DNA of 64,000 nucleotides from Anas platyrhynchos (GCF_047663525.1 NC_092597.1:17320501-17384500); one strand, 5' to 3'; positions 34,161 to 46,362 are shown, numbered from the stretch's first letter. Numbers and translations are program-made. Notes: generated by a model from the sequence alone, not told the origin.

Positions 34161-35195
34161 GATTTATTTTTATGCTGGCGCCTTGGCAGCCAGAACAGAG
34201 GTGGGCGCGAGGTTGTTTCTCCTCCGCTGGTGGACATGGGCACGTGGGTGGGTTTCATTACCCTCTGCCCCCCGTTTGGTCCCTGCCTGGCGTGTTTTTT
34301 GGGCTGGTGGCAGTCAGTTCTGGTGGGATGAGTGGTGTCAGGATGCTCAGGTGCCACCTATGGCATCAGGAAGAGCCAACGAAGCCACCTTGGCTTTTTG
34401 TAGGGTGCTTGGTCATTGTGGTGAGACCTGGGAGCAGAAATGCCACTGGGAAGGCACTGGGATTTCCCAGCTCTCCTCCACCAAAAAAGAAAAGACATGA
34501 AGAAAGCAAAGCCGCTTCAGAAAAAAACTCATCAGAAGCTGAATTTTGATCTTTCTAAGAAAAAGCACGCTTCTTCTCCATGTTCTGTGCCGTTTTCTGT
34601 GTGATGAAATACAGTTCCTCTCCCAAATGAAGCTACAGGCAGTTTATTAGCCTAGCTAATTAACCCACAATCAGCGTTTCGCTCTCCTCTAATCACAGGC
34701 TGCTCACACCCTCGGATCACGGAGTGCAGCCGTGCTACAGCACATGTATTTATAAAGGGAAAAAAAGAAAAAAAACATGCGACATGCCGTGTCCCCGATT
34801 TACAGGGATAACGTCAGCGCCTCCAGACACGCGATGGGGCCAGGGTGGCTCTGAGGGGTGGCGGTGAGCCCTGCAGTCGGGTGCTGGAGGCTGGATGTCC
34901 TCATCTGGTTTGGGGTGGAGAGGAGCCCAAGCCCTTCATCGCCACCTCGGCAGGGCTGTTCCCTAGGGGCTCTAGCTTCCCTGCCTCTCCAGCAGTGATC
35001 CTTCCACGAATACACACCAGATCTGCAGAAAACAAAATGTATAAAACACCTACGGGCTTTTCATTTGTTATTTTTTTTTCCCCCTGCTTGTACGCTCGGA
35101 GCCACCTTCCCCAGCACCTGCCTCTTGCCCTCCTGGCTCCTTGTGGGTGGATGCTCAGTCCCCCGCTCCCGCCAGACAAAATGGGTTCGGCTTTC
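34161..35195. other. Intergenic, no gene seen
   Basis: Contains an AT-rich spot (TATTAGCCTAGCTAATTAAC near 34638-34657) that could be a small element. The rest is chance ORFs. Confidence 0.45.
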
Positions 35196-35199
35196 TCAA

Positions 35200-35460
35200 C
35201 GTTTCCTTGTAAATCAGGTTTCCGATTATTGCCGCTGCCCTCTGAACTCCCTCCGATTCGTCACTCTGTTCCTGGTGCTGCGGTGCGCCGGCCATGGAGA
35301 GACGATGTTTGAAAACATCCTCAACCCGGGCGGCGATCTAACGAGGCAGCGTATAAAAATATCGTTACACGGGGAGCTGAAGGCATTGTGCAGCTCTGTA
35401 ATCATTTTCAAGATGGTAAAATCATTCTGCAAGGACAGCCTGTCTCCACTCTGATAAAAT
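35200..35460. promoter_or_regulatory. High-complexity CpG-containing block, candidate conserved element
   Basis: About 250 bp with unusual mixed composition: CpG-containing words (CGGTGCGCCGGCCATGG, CCCGGGCGGCGATC, GGCAGCGTATAAAAATATCG) lie next to AT-rich words (CTGTAATCATTTTCAAGATG). It contains no simple repeat. Retention of CpG outside an obvious island suggests constraint or low methylation; unproven. Confidence 0.35.
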
Positions 35461-35508
35461 CAGGGCCAGAAAAACAGCCCGGCTTGGAGGAACAAATTGC
35501 AGAGTGGT

Positions 35509-35518
<10 letters not shown>

Positions 35519-35539
<21 letters not shown>

Positions 35540-35543
35540 TTTT
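35519..35543 (+). repeat. Poly(T) tract
   Basis: About 25 T, following CTTTTTT. Its immediate neighbour to the left is the candidate element ending near 35460. Confidence 0.9.
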
Positions 35544-36330
35544 CCAAAGATATATTTTTAAGTAAGAGAGCTGTCATAAAGTGGGACAGATGTTGAGAAG
35601 ATCAGGTGCGAGCAAAACCATCCCCTCCAGTCTGCTCTCCCTCTCCGTATCCACAAGACCTGTGTGTGCAGAAGGAGATGACGAAGACACCTTATGTCAA
35701 GAAGATGCCCAGAAAGCTGGGTAAGAAGGTCACGTTTGAGCCAGGGATACAGCTAGAGATGGGTCTAGCCTGCTTTCCACCACTTTGCCCAGGGTTTTTC
35801 TTCTCTCCTGCCCCAGTATCTTCCTCATTCCCATCTCATATGCTGGGGAAAGGTGAATTTAATTCTAGGCTAATGAAATGTGTAACACATTTATTGAAAA
35901 AAATGTAACCCGAGTTAAGAGGGAGTACTTTTTTGTTTTTGCTAAACCACTTGTTTTTTATTTTTCTTTGCTCTTTTTTTTTTTTCCCCCTCTCTCTCTG
36001 CATTTTCCTTTGTCTTGTAAACACGCATTGCGTAAGTCCTCTGTGCATTCACTGGGTGCTCACAGCATTGTCCTCAAGGGCCATTGTTTGGGTTAATTTA
36101 TGCCGGGTTAGGCATCACCCTTTGGAGCAGGTCCAGAGTCGTGGTGAGGCAAATCTTCTTGATTTATGTCTCCCCGCCCCTTAAAAATAAAGAAATAAAG
36201 GAATAAGGAGGAATTTAGGAGTTCCAAGAAGAGGAGAATGGAGAATTCAGGACAGTTTGCACCCATCGCTCGCTCCTGGCAGGGAAGGCTGGGATGATTT
36301 GGGGTTGGTTAGCAGAGACCTCTCATCTGT
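35544..36330. other. Intergenic, no gene seen
   Basis: AT-richer sequence with a pyrimidine run near 35967-35998 and A-rich TAAAAATAAAGAAATAAAGG near 36182. No gene recognised. Confidence 0.45.
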
Positions 36331-36334
36331 TTGC

Positions 36335-36515
36335 AGAGAGAAGGAAAATTAAATCTCATGGCCTGTTTGTGAGAGGAAATTGCCCAGAATAGCTCTGACA
36401 GAATAAGCTATTCCACAATAGCTCCCCATGCGGACACTCGAGCCACTTTGTTCCAGGCTAATTAGTGTGCTTCCAAGCGGAGTAATTACTTTGGAAGGGA
36501 AATCTCTCTTCTCCC
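36335..36515. promoter_or_regulatory. AT-rich pocket with three AATAGCT/AGCTATT copies
   Basis: AATAGCTC at 36388-36395 and 36417-36424, with the reverse AAGCTATT at 36405-36412 between them. These are followed by GGCTAATTAGTGTGC and GAGTAATTACTTTGG, which carry homeodomain-type cores. Inferred regulatory. Confidence 0.33.
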
Positions 36516-37920
36516 ACAAAGGGTGTCTACATGGAGGTAGCTATCTGGGAATGGCACGAATGGGACGTGGCTGCTCCATGGGCCAGCATCGCCTTGTTGA
36601 CACCTCCTGGGCTCGGGGAGGTACCGCGGGTGGGAGGGATGCTCAGGGGGGTTTGGAGGAGGGCTGGGGGAAGGAGGTGGCAGGTAGGGAGAACCTCTAT
36701 CTAAGTGAGGTGGGCGCAGGTGGATCCCCATGATGCTTGGTTATCCACCCCAGAAGAGGAGATGATTCAGAAATTAGAAAAAATATATCACCAATCCTGT
36801 TATTTCATGTCCTTTTTTCATTCCACTGTTTTATGGCCATGTTATTAAAAGTCTGCTCTAAGGGCTTTTTTCCTCTCAAAATGTCTCTCTCTCTCTTTTT
36901 TTTTTTTTTTTTTTCCTAAAAGCATTTTATTTCTCACCTACTTTGCTACTGACTCACTGGAGAGCCTAGATTTAGTCTAAACGTTTCTCAGGAGACTGCC
37001 TGGTGTCTCACATGGCTCGTTCCCTGTAATTCATGGTGAAGTTCTTTTTATAAAAGACGAGGGCTTCTGCGAGGAGGAATTTGGGGCCAGATAGCCAGGT
37101 TTGGTGCTGAAGACATGGACGGGCTTTGATTTCCTGGAGGTGGCTGCCAACCTTCTCCATGCTGCTCTCACCAGGTTGGATGGAGGCTGACTCAGCCTAT
37201 GCCAGGGGACCCAAATCAAGTCTCCTGGTGAGGACCAGTGGGAGGGCCTCTTCTACATCACTTCTCATGGAGCAGAGGTATATTTGCACTTGCCTCGTTG
37301 GTTTTTGGGTTGGTCCTGACAAAGCATTGACACTAAAGAGACAGGAGAAATAACAGGAGGTTCTGAGGTTCATCTCCAGCCCCTCCAGCACCCTGCCTAC
37401 ATTCGGCACCTGATAGCTATGGCCCAAAGCAAACTCTGAGCTGTGCTCTTCTCTTATTCAGAGCTGCTGAGAGTCTCAGCCCAAACTCTTGTTCTTCTCA
37501 CATAGTTTCAGAGAAGGGAGGCAAAGGTCCTACTCTGCTTTTCTGGAGCTTCTAGCCCTTTGCCTTCTGGTTATCCTTCCCCCAGGGCTCAGCCCATACA
37601 TGTGGTGGTCTGGTGTATGGACAGGGCAGAAAGAGGGGCCTGGATGGTCCACGTTGGATCCCTTCCTCCTGGAAAAAATTCAAAACAACTTCATAAGCAT
37701 TTTAGTGTCAGTTGGAGAGATTCTCTCCAGCCATAAACCCTGGCACGGTCCATAATTACACACGGTCTGCCCACTCTGCAAAATTGATACTTACATGGTC
37801 CGCTGGGCCCCGTGTCCCTGAGTCGCTGTCAAAATGCAGATCAGCCGTTCCCAGGGGAGCTGAACCCTCCTTCCAGAGAAGTATTAAAAGAAAATGGATG
37901 AGAACTAACTTTCTTTCTTT
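36516..37920. other. Intergenic, no gene seen
   Basis: Contains a poly(T) run at about 36897-36914. No gene or clear element. Confidence 0.5.
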
Positions 37921-37925
37921 TTCTT

Positions 37926-38031
37926 TTCCTTCCTTCCTTCCTTCCTTCCTTCCTTCCTTCCTTCCTTCCTTCCTTCCTTCCTTCCTTCCTTCCTTCCTTC
38001 CTTCCTTCCTTCCTTCCTTCCTTCCTTCCTT
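37926..38031 (+). repeat. (TTCC)n tetranucleotide microsatellite
   Basis: About 26 uninterrupted TTCC units (106 bp), flanked by CTTTCTTTTTCTTTT and TTTTCTTCTTTTTCC. Pure polypyrimidine, able to form triplex DNA. Very likely length-polymorphic. Confidence 0.96.
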
Positions 38032-38039
38032 TTCTTCTT

Positions 38040-39140
38040 TTTCCTTCACTTTTTTATGACAGCATCTCCTTAAAGTCAGACTCCACAGGGTCCAAAAGAC
38101 GTACTGCAATGGGAAATAAAGTGGGTTCAGGAGCCTGGCTGGGAGAAGTCTTTTCCTGCATGTTAGGAAGATTTTGGGGTGGACTGAGACGCCACCACGT
38201 TGCTCAGATGTGCCCAGGTGGCTGCAAGTCTTGGTGGGGTGAGTCCTGCGGGTCTCCAGGGCTGGGGAAGAGGTGGAGGGAGGGAGGTGGGCTTGTGGTC
38301 TGAGCCAGCAGCACATAAATCTGGGAGCTGCCACCTCCTCCAGCAGGGGCGGAGGACACGTGGCAGGTCCTGTAGTTGACATCTCTGGGGAGAATTGTCC
38401 TCCTGTGCTGGCAGGCTCAGGAGCAGAAGTTATTGCTGCAGAGAACTAGTTGTCACCTCACTTAACCTGCTGGTCCCTCCAACCTAGCTCTGAACCAGTG
38501 GAGGAGAAAAAAGGTGGGGAAATGGTTGGAAATTTTGGGCCTAAAAGAGTTGAGAGAGAAGGCTAAAGAAGAGATTTTTTTGGGGGTAGGGGTTGGTGGC
38601 AGCGAGGAAGCCTCAGTTTCCATGGAGTGGGAGAGAAAAAGCAACCCTTGTCAGCCAACAGCAGGCTGACACCTCGTCAGCGCCCGCAGTGACTGATGTC
38701 TCCTTGTTCTGAGATTAATTAGCTGAAAATAGCCGTGCACCAGGAGCTACGGGATCTGCTCCCTGCGGAGAAGCCCTCTCCCCTCCCAGCAGCAGGCACG
38801 TCCTGGTAGGCTGTCTGAGGACACAGAGGGCATCTCCAGAGGGAAAAACCTGTCTGGGGCAAAGCGGAGGGGATGGGTCGGGGAGCCAAGGGGGAGAAAT
38901 GCAGTTTGGGGAAGCTGGGAGGCTTTGCAGCCTCTTGGAGAGCTGCATCTACTCATGGTGGTGTCAAGGTATAAAAGCTCCATGCCATGGGTCCAACGCC
39001 TTCGTGGCAGGAGAGGGGACCCCACAAGACCCTCTGCATCTCCTGCCAGAGTCTCCCCAAATTCCAGGCTCCTCAGAAAGCCCCCACCTGGCAATTAATC
39101 TCCGAGACTTCTTCCCCAGCTCTGCACCTTCCTCCTGAGC
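38040..39140. other. Intergenic, no gene seen
   Basis: Mixed sequence. A weak CTCF-like word (CCAGCAGGGGCGG) lies near 38340. No gene. Confidence 0.5.
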
Positions 39141-39149
39141 TGAACCCTT

Positions 39150-39365
39150 GTCCCAGCTGAGGGTTTTCTGCTCCTGAATTATATTTCATCTGTCAAAGCC
39201 GGAGAGATGAGGTGTGTGGAAATTGTGCAGATCCACCTGATTTCTGCCTCTTTATCCAAGCTTCACCTGCTTCAGAGGGAGCAAATGCAAATATTGACAA
39301 GTTCAATAAAAAGGCCCATCTAGCAGTAAATAGCTAAACAGGCTATCTAATGAGGGGGTGCAGTG
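39150..39365. promoter_or_regulatory. AT-rich pocket, candidate non-coding element
   Basis: Contains CTGAATTATATTTCATCTG, GCAAATGCAAATATTGAC (octamer-like ATGCAAAT), TTCAATAAAAAGGCCC and the short inverted repeat ATAGC-TAAACAG-GCTAT near 39331. Inferred. Confidence 0.33.
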
Positions 39366-42300
39366 AGGGATGTGAAGGTAGCTGAAGGGAAAATTGGCGC
39401 TTTTTACCCGTTTCCACATGCTGGCCTCTTGCCTAGACCCTATATAATCCTAAAATACGGGCATGCAGAGCAGTTGCCCTGCCTCAGCCCATCCCCGGCA
39501 GCTGCTCCCACCCCACACAGGGAAGGTGACTTTGTCCTCTGCATTGAAAGGACAAAATCCCTCATATTAACTGATGTCAGCACTTTTCGTAGGGGAAATG
39601 AGACATGAGAGTCCCTCCTCTCCTTGCGCCAATGGAAAACAAGGGGTACTCTGATACCAGCAGTAATTGGGCTTTCCCAGCCCTCTTGCAGGGGGAGTCA
39701 ATGTTTGCAAAGTGCTCTGGGATGTTCCACCCTAGGATTTTGTGGCACATCACAGGGTTGAACATGTGCAGGAGGTGCTGACGTTATCAGCAAATGGAGG
39801 AGCATCGAGCAGCTCGGGGGAGCTGTTGGGGAACATCCCTTACAGGGCTGACACATGGAACAAGTCCTGTTCTGCATGTTGTGGTACTTCCCTGCCCAGG
39901 GGATGTTGGATTTGAAGACTTTCGTGTTTAGGAAGCATGTATTGACTTAAAATGCTGCCATAATAGATAATATTCTCTCTGGAAGTCAAGTTAAAGATTG
40001 ATTTTTTTCAAAAACCTCCATGTGTGTGAACAGGGTGCCTAAAGCAATGTCAGGACCATTGTCTTTACAGTTTAAGGGATCCAGGAGAGATCCAAGAGCT
40101 CACCCCTGGGTATGTGTCTCGTCCCCAAAGCAGACCAACCCCCAGGCTCACCATCCTGCCCCAGCATCCCCCTAAGATTTATGCGGGACTGGAGCCGAGT
40201 GTTGGAGCTGTGGCACCCTGACCATGAGCCTGCCCTGGAGCAGGGTCCCTGGGGCAGGCTCGGGCAGCTACAGCCCCGCTGGAGCCTCCAGCACAGCTCC
40301 ATGGTGCCAGGAGGGACGCCCGCCTGGAAGCCAAGCTGCACATTACTCAGCAGACTCAAACGAAAACTAATTTTCCCCAAACCTCCCCATTTTGTCTTTG
40401 CAGCAGAAACATCAGGCAGGCAGTGCAGGGAAGGAACGAGCTTGGCGTGGTTCCCACCAGCAGTTTGCTTCTCTCCATCAGCAATTAACCAGGACAGGGG
40501 TGGCTGCACATCTCAGAAGGGCTCACAAGCATAACCCAATAGAGAAACCACTAGATTTTGCCCCACAGACTGTTATTAATGCACAAATCTTCAGCTAGAC
40601 ATTGTCTACAAAACCTTTCTACCTTTACTTTCTCCAAAACCTCACTGCATCCTTGGTGTTCTCAGATGCAGAGGCAGCAACAGGCCGGAGCTGGAGATGT
40701 GTATGATATCCAGGGAAGCCTCTGAAGATGAGCAGAGGGTGGGAATGTCCCTGCTCCTGGAGAAACCAGCCCTTGTCAAGCCAGGAGCCCTCCTCACGGC
40801 TGGCTGGGGCAGGGAGCAGGGACGCACAGGACGCGCCAGGCGCACGGGTGGTAACAGCCTTGTCCGTGCTTCGTCTTCCTCCCCGCTGACAGCTTGACAA
40901 CCTACCAGGAAAAATGAAGTCAGTGAAGGGAGAAATGCTATCAGGAGCCCCGTGCTAAGAGGGCAGACAGGCCAGATTGGAGGAAAATGAGAAGCTGTCC
41001 GGACTAATGCAATCATTTATCACATAATCTCGCTCAGCAGTGGGGCGGGGAGCCTGGCAGTGCCTGGCACTCGGAGGAGGCTCTCTTGGCCCCGGGTACC
41101 CTGCTCCAGTTGGTGAGGGATGCTCCTCCTGGATCCTCCAGGACCTGAGGTTTCCCTTTTGCTGCCTTGTTGTGCTTGTTGGACCCACCTTATTTTGCTC
41201 CCTGTTGTCCTTTCCATGTTTCCCTCCTCCCCAGGGCCAGACCCAGGCTGTCCTTGCTGCGGGGCTTGTGATGTTTCACGGTGGACCTTTCTATTTTTTA
41301 TTTTTCCAGAAAAGATGGCATCTCGTCAGGTCATTGCTTGCGCTGAGACATTTCATCACCAGGCCGTTTTGGCTCCACGCTGTGTTAGTGCTAGCCTGGA
41401 ACCGGGATTTACTGCTTCCTCACACCCGGCCACAAACAGAAGCGCTGCTGAAACGCCGCTGCAAAAAGGGGTCAGCGACAGAGTGCTACCAAAAGGAAGC
41501 AGCGAGGGAATTTCTCCCCCTGCTCAGGTTGCATCTTAGGGTTTGCTCCGTGCTTGGGCCATATGTGACCCGTGCCCCAGGGGGACGGGGGGGACATCAA
41601 AGGGCAGCCTCAGGCGAGGATGAGCTCACTCGCCTGTGCTTGACCCCTGCTGCAAGGCAGGGGGTGGCAGCTCCGTGTCCACACATCCCTGCAACGGCTG
41701 GGGGGGGTTTGGGGCAGGGAACCCCCTGCCTGCAGCTGCCTGGGCTTTGTGGAACCTGATCTGCCTTCCCTTGAGCCTGTGGCTTGCTCTCAGTAATGCC
41801 ACTTGGTCCTGCATGGCAGCAGCTCGCGTCAGGGATGGGGCCAGCGGCTCTGCTGGACGTCCCCGCGTGGAGCTTTGGTGTCCCTGGCTCCAGCAGATAT
41901 GAACGGGCTCTGTGGATCACCTCACCTCCTGGATCTCCAGGAGAGCAGGGACGTGCCAAGCCGTACAGCTAATTTGTACAGGTCCTGTCACAAACGAGCA
42001 CTGAGCTCTGTAATTGCCAGAGCCGGCCGCAGGATGAGTGCTGACTGCACCGCTGCTCTCAGGCTTTGCTGTTTGTTTGCTTCCTGAGCAAAACCAAACC
42101 TTCGGGTGCTGTCCTGAAGGCGTGTGGGTGTGCTGGGCAAATTCAAATCCTCTCTGCTTGAATTATTTCCCACCTTGAACACGACGGTGCCCCATACTCT
42201 AACGCACCTGTAGTGCCTCTCTCTCCCCTGTGTCCTCACCTCTCCGGGCTGAGGAATCCAGCCTGGTGTCTCCCAGGGCTTCCCAGCTCCTCCTGGCTGC

Positions 42301-42450
42301 CGAGGCAGTGTTGGTTCAGCTCCAAGGCACGGGGAGGTTTTGCCAGCACGCACCCCGTGCTGAGGACCCACCAGGCACACCACAGCAGCCACCTGTTCTC
42401 AGGCTTTGCAGGAGACAAGCAAAATTTCCCAGACTGCTGCCTCCTCCAGG
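39366..42450. other. Intergenic, no gene seen
   Basis: About 3 kb of mixed, mostly GC-rich DNA with overlapping chance ORFs up to about 240 codons lacking recognisable domains. Confidence 0.5.
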
Positions 42451-42454
42451 AATG

Positions 42455-42545
42455 CTGCCTGTTAATTATTATTAATGACTCCCTGCGACTTTTACTATTA
42501 CCAATACTAATTAATTGGGTTATTGCTACCATTTCTCTCGGAGGT
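42455..42545. promoter_or_regulatory. Short AT-rich homeodomain-type cluster
   Basis: TTAATTATTATTAATGACTC and TACTAATTAATTGGGTTATT lie 30 bp apart. Small candidate element, low confidence. Confidence 0.25.
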
Positions 42546-43011
42546 GTTTGGGGGTGGCACGTCCAAAAAAACAGGCTCGGCTTTCAATATGGAAAAAGGA
42601 CAAGAGGGAGCTCACTCCGTGCTCTTTGGGGGGCACAAGGCAGCAGAGGTGAGCAGCCCTTAGCCCTGGCACTCCTTAGCTGGTTCTCCTTAACTTATTC
42701 TCCCTGTGTCTGGATGAGCAGCCAGTCTCTCCATGCAGTCAGCCAGGAAGCTACCCGAAGGCAAAGGCCAGGAGAAGACAGACAGCAACCTCCACCACGG
42801 CACGCCTTTGTCCCCAGATCCTGGTCTCATCATGGCACTCCATCACAGAGCAGATAACGAAGCTGCCCATCACCACAGATCTTCCTGGCCCTGGGCTCGG
42901 GGTGAGCCGGGCTCCTCTGTGGTGAGACCTGTCATTAAACGTATGGCACAGCCCCAATTTACCAAAAATATCCCCGAAGAATGGAAAAGAGGAGAGGCGC
43001 GTGTGCAGGCA

Positions 43012-43030
43012 TGCGTGCGTGCGTGCGTGT
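43012..43030 (+). repeat. (TGCG)n microsatellite
   Basis: Four to five TGCG units in a CpG-rich run. Confidence 0.8.
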
Positions 43031-43039
43031 CCACAAAGC

Positions 43040-43255
43040 CATTTGCTGTTTAGGTGTCAGAAATAAATTTTACCACTGGAGTCTGCAGCATCTGATTAGT
43101 GAATTATTCAGTTTGGAGATTGCCTTCGCTGTGACCTCATTAGTAACCCCGAGGTGAGCGGGACGCATTAGACTAACCACCAGGCTGTCACTGAGGAGCA
43201 GAACTGGGGCATTAAAATGGATTAAAGTGCTTTACCAAGAAGTGCAGCACAACTC
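43040..43255. promoter_or_regulatory. AT-rich pocket, candidate non-coding element
   Basis: Contains CTGATTAGTGAATTATTCAG, ACCTCATTAGTAACCCCG and ACGCATTAGACTAACC. Followed by a short poly(A) at 43258-43272. Inferred. Confidence 0.28.
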
Positions 43256-43272
43256 ATAAAAAAAAAAAAAAA

Positions 43273-44580
43273 GACCAAAAAGACAAAAGGGAAAAGAGTG
43301 AGCAATAGGAGGGGAAGAAAAGAGAGGCAGAGCAATAAAATAAATAAATAAGGAGGTCTGTTAAACAGGCAAGCAGGCGGAGGGGCACGGGGTCCCGGCG
43401 TGCTGGCAAAGCATCAGCTTTGGCTCCGAGGCCAGGGCAGGTCTGTGGCTGGGAAGAGGAATCTGTAGGGCTTTGTGCTGTCTGTTCTGCCAAGGGAGAG
43501 CAGTGTCTGCTTGGTGTGGCCAGCCCTTGGGATCCCAGCCAAATCCCCCATGTCCCCAGGGGTGGCTCCCCTTTGTGACCCCAAGGGGCTGAGCCCCAGC
43601 CTCATCCCTTCACCCCACCAGGGCTGGGGGAGGTTTGGTGTCAGGGCAGGGCATGGGGCTGCGGGTGGGGAATTGCCCCTGAGGTGTGCACGGGGATGGG
43701 GAAGGGACTCCAGCCAGGCATGGAGCAGCTGACACTGCTTTCTGACTCCTTGTTCCAGGAGGCTGGGGCTTCTGTCACCTTTTGTGGGGTACAAACAGGG
43801 TCGTGCTCGGTCACAACATCCAGGGGGAGCAGAGCGCGATGGGAACAGCCCATTTTTTGGCATGCTAAAGCCAGGACAGGAACACGGTGGGGTTGTGCAC
43901 ATCTCCCAAACCCACCTCGCGAGTGGGGGTCACTCTGCTGACACGGGGAGAAGGATGCGGCCCAAGGAGACTCCCTTGAAGGGGGCAAGGCGAGATAACC
44001 CATTTCATCCCTCCTTGACAAACCCACAGAAGGAAAGGGGGATGGGTGCACACCGTGCTCCCGCAGGGTCAGCTTTTCTTCCCTCTTTGGGGGGGAGGCA
44101 TGGCTGATGTGAGCTGCTCTCAGCAGGGGATGGGCCCGGTGACTGATGTGGTCGCATTTGTTTGCTCAGCAGCAGTTGCAAATAATGGATGCTAAAAGGC
44201 TTTGTGGTTCATTGATGGCCATGCTCATAACCACACACTCTTCATCCAGTGCTGGGGAAGAAATGCAGTGCCTCCCCTCTAACTTCTCAGGTCCTAAGCC
44301 CTGCCTTAAGCATGATGTGTAGCCTTTTTCCCTTCGCTGTGTGCACAGGAGACCTTGTTTGTAAGAGATGGTCCAAGCTGGTGGATGGTCCTTATGAGTT
44401 GATCATCCAAGGGTCTGCACCTGGGCTGGTCTCTGGGTCATTGGATGGGAGCATGTTGTCTCTTTCTTCTCTTCTGTAGGGTTTTGGGGCTATCCAGGGT
44501 AGGATATGTTGAATGATCCCTCACGCTGAATCCTTCAGGCATGCTCTGGCCTCTCGTATGAGGTTGTGTAAGGAACAAGA
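43273..44580. other. Intergenic, no gene seen
   Basis: GC-rich sequence with chance ORFs. An A-rich AATAAAATAAATAAATAAGG run lies near 43333. Confidence 0.5.
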
Positions 44581-44589
44581 GGGCGCGAG

Positions 44590-44700
44590 AAGGGTCGAAC
44601 ACAACTATCTGAGTTTTATTAGGTCTAATTGTCCCTGTTTTATTATACCTGAATGCACAAGGAATCTTAATTGAATCAATTTCAGACGGCCAAGGCAAAC
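44590..44700. promoter_or_regulatory. AT-rich pocket with 13-bp inverted repeat
   Basis: AATTGA-A-TCAATT at 44669-44681 is a perfect inverted repeat with a one-base centre. It follows TTTTATTAGGTCTAATTGTCC and TTTTATTATACC. Candidate element, inferred. Confidence 0.3.
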
Positions 44701-46280
44701 GAGCCACTCGATAGAGGCAGAGAGGGAGCAGACCAGGCTGCTGGGTCCCTGGGTCTTTGCTGAGTCCTCCTGCTCCCACCACCGGGCGAGTACGGGAAAC
44801 TCATTCATTTATCGCTGCTTAATAATATATACTTCTGCACTGTGCATCCCCAGCTATTTGCATTGTCAAGTCATGTGCACTGACGTGGAAGCTTTGCTTT
44901 CCCTCGTGTTGCTGCTGGTGTCGTCTCTGAGCATCTTCCTAATGGTGACCCGAGGAAGTGAAGGGGAAGAGGCAGCAGAAAGGAGAAAGGGCTGGGGGAG
45001 CAGGAGCAGGGATCTCTGGCACTGTCCCAGGACTTGGTGCACCGAGCATCTGACAGGGACATTCCCCTTCCAGCTAGAGAGGAGCATCCTCATTTAAATT
45101 TTGTTTTGAAGGCCAGCTGAATCTCATTCCAGCTGGGCTCTGATTTCCAGGACAGCTGTCCTTGGAGTGGCACGCTCCTCTCCCATGCAGATTGTCACTG
45201 CTGCAGCTTAACCCCCTCCAGAAAACCAGCAGCATGAAACAGAAGAAAATGCTGTACCAGATAAACAAGTCACGCCTTGCATTTCATCTCCCTCTCTCCA
45301 GCCACCCCCTCTTTTGTCAGCAGTGCTGCCAGAGCACCTGGGGACGTTGGGGACTCTCCATACCTTCCCACAGGGCTCTGTGTCTCTTGACATCCCGCAG
45401 AGCGTTGAAGCCAGGCTAGCAGGATGGGTTTGAAGGACAGAAGACCACGAGAAGAAGCCTGCTCCCTTCTTTTAGGCATGAGTGTGGGTGCCCCTCAGCC
45501 AGTGATCAGCACCCGGCCCCGAGCATCCCCTCCCTGCTGCCCTGCAGCCAGAGGAGCGGGGCAGAAATCCCTGCCTGTTCTGCAGAGCAGGGCTGGGGTT
45601 TCCTCCTGGCCATTTGCAGAACAGCTGGAAAGCTCCCTGTATCCAAGGAAACCTGCCTTAACCTGCTGCTTACGGGGAGCCTGCAATTTGGCGAGTTCCT
45701 CGGCTGTTCCCCGTGCTCCCAACAGGTGGGCACCCTCCGGTGCCAAGCCCACGCTGCTGGGTAAAGGTTTCGGGAGCTCTGTGAGCAGAGATGCTCCTGC
45801 CTCGGTTTTGCCCCCCCAGCCTCTCCTGCTCCACCTGCTCTGGATGCTCCAGCTCTGCTCCACGTGCTCCCTGCAGCCCCCCGGCACCCACCAAGCTCTG
45901 CCGCCAACCCCCCAGCTCTCCCCTTCTCCCGTGCTGCTCCGTGGAGGAGAAACCCAGAGGCTGTTTTTCTGCTTCTATTTTTTTCCCTTTTCTTCTTCTT
46001 TTCCCTGACTTCTGACACCTCTGGTGGGTGAGGCGTGGTGTAACCGCCCACCTCCACGCTGCGTCTGACGGGGGTCCTGGGCGGGAGCTGCGCACCAGCA
46101 GGGGGGCGGCAGAGGAGGTGGGAAGGATTCAAATCCAGGGATGCTGGGTGGGCTGGGAGGCACCTGTGGGATAGGCGGTGGCTGTGGCTGCAGCGGGGCC
46201 CTTCTACCTCTTCCCAAATGCAGGGGAGCTTCAGGGAGAGCAGAAAGCAAGAAATACTCCCAGTTTTGCACCTGAGCTCC
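44701..46280. other. Intergenic, no gene seen
   Basis: GC-rich DNA. A weak CTCF-like word (CCAGCAGGGGGGCGGC) lies near 46095. The 425-codon minus-strand frame running through here and the next repeat is judged spurious. Confidence 0.5.
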
Positions 46281-46281
46281 T

Positions 46282-46362
46282 CATCCCATCCCATCCCATC
46301 CCATCCCATCCCATCCCATCCCATCCCATCCCATCCCATCCCATCCCATCCCATCCCATCCA
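46282..46362 (+). repeat. (ATCCC)n pentanucleotide microsatellite
   Basis: About 16 perfect ATCCC units, the complement of the GGGAT unit at 19.7 kb. Here the G-rich strand is the minus strand. Flanks are unrelated to the first array. Confidence 0.96.
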
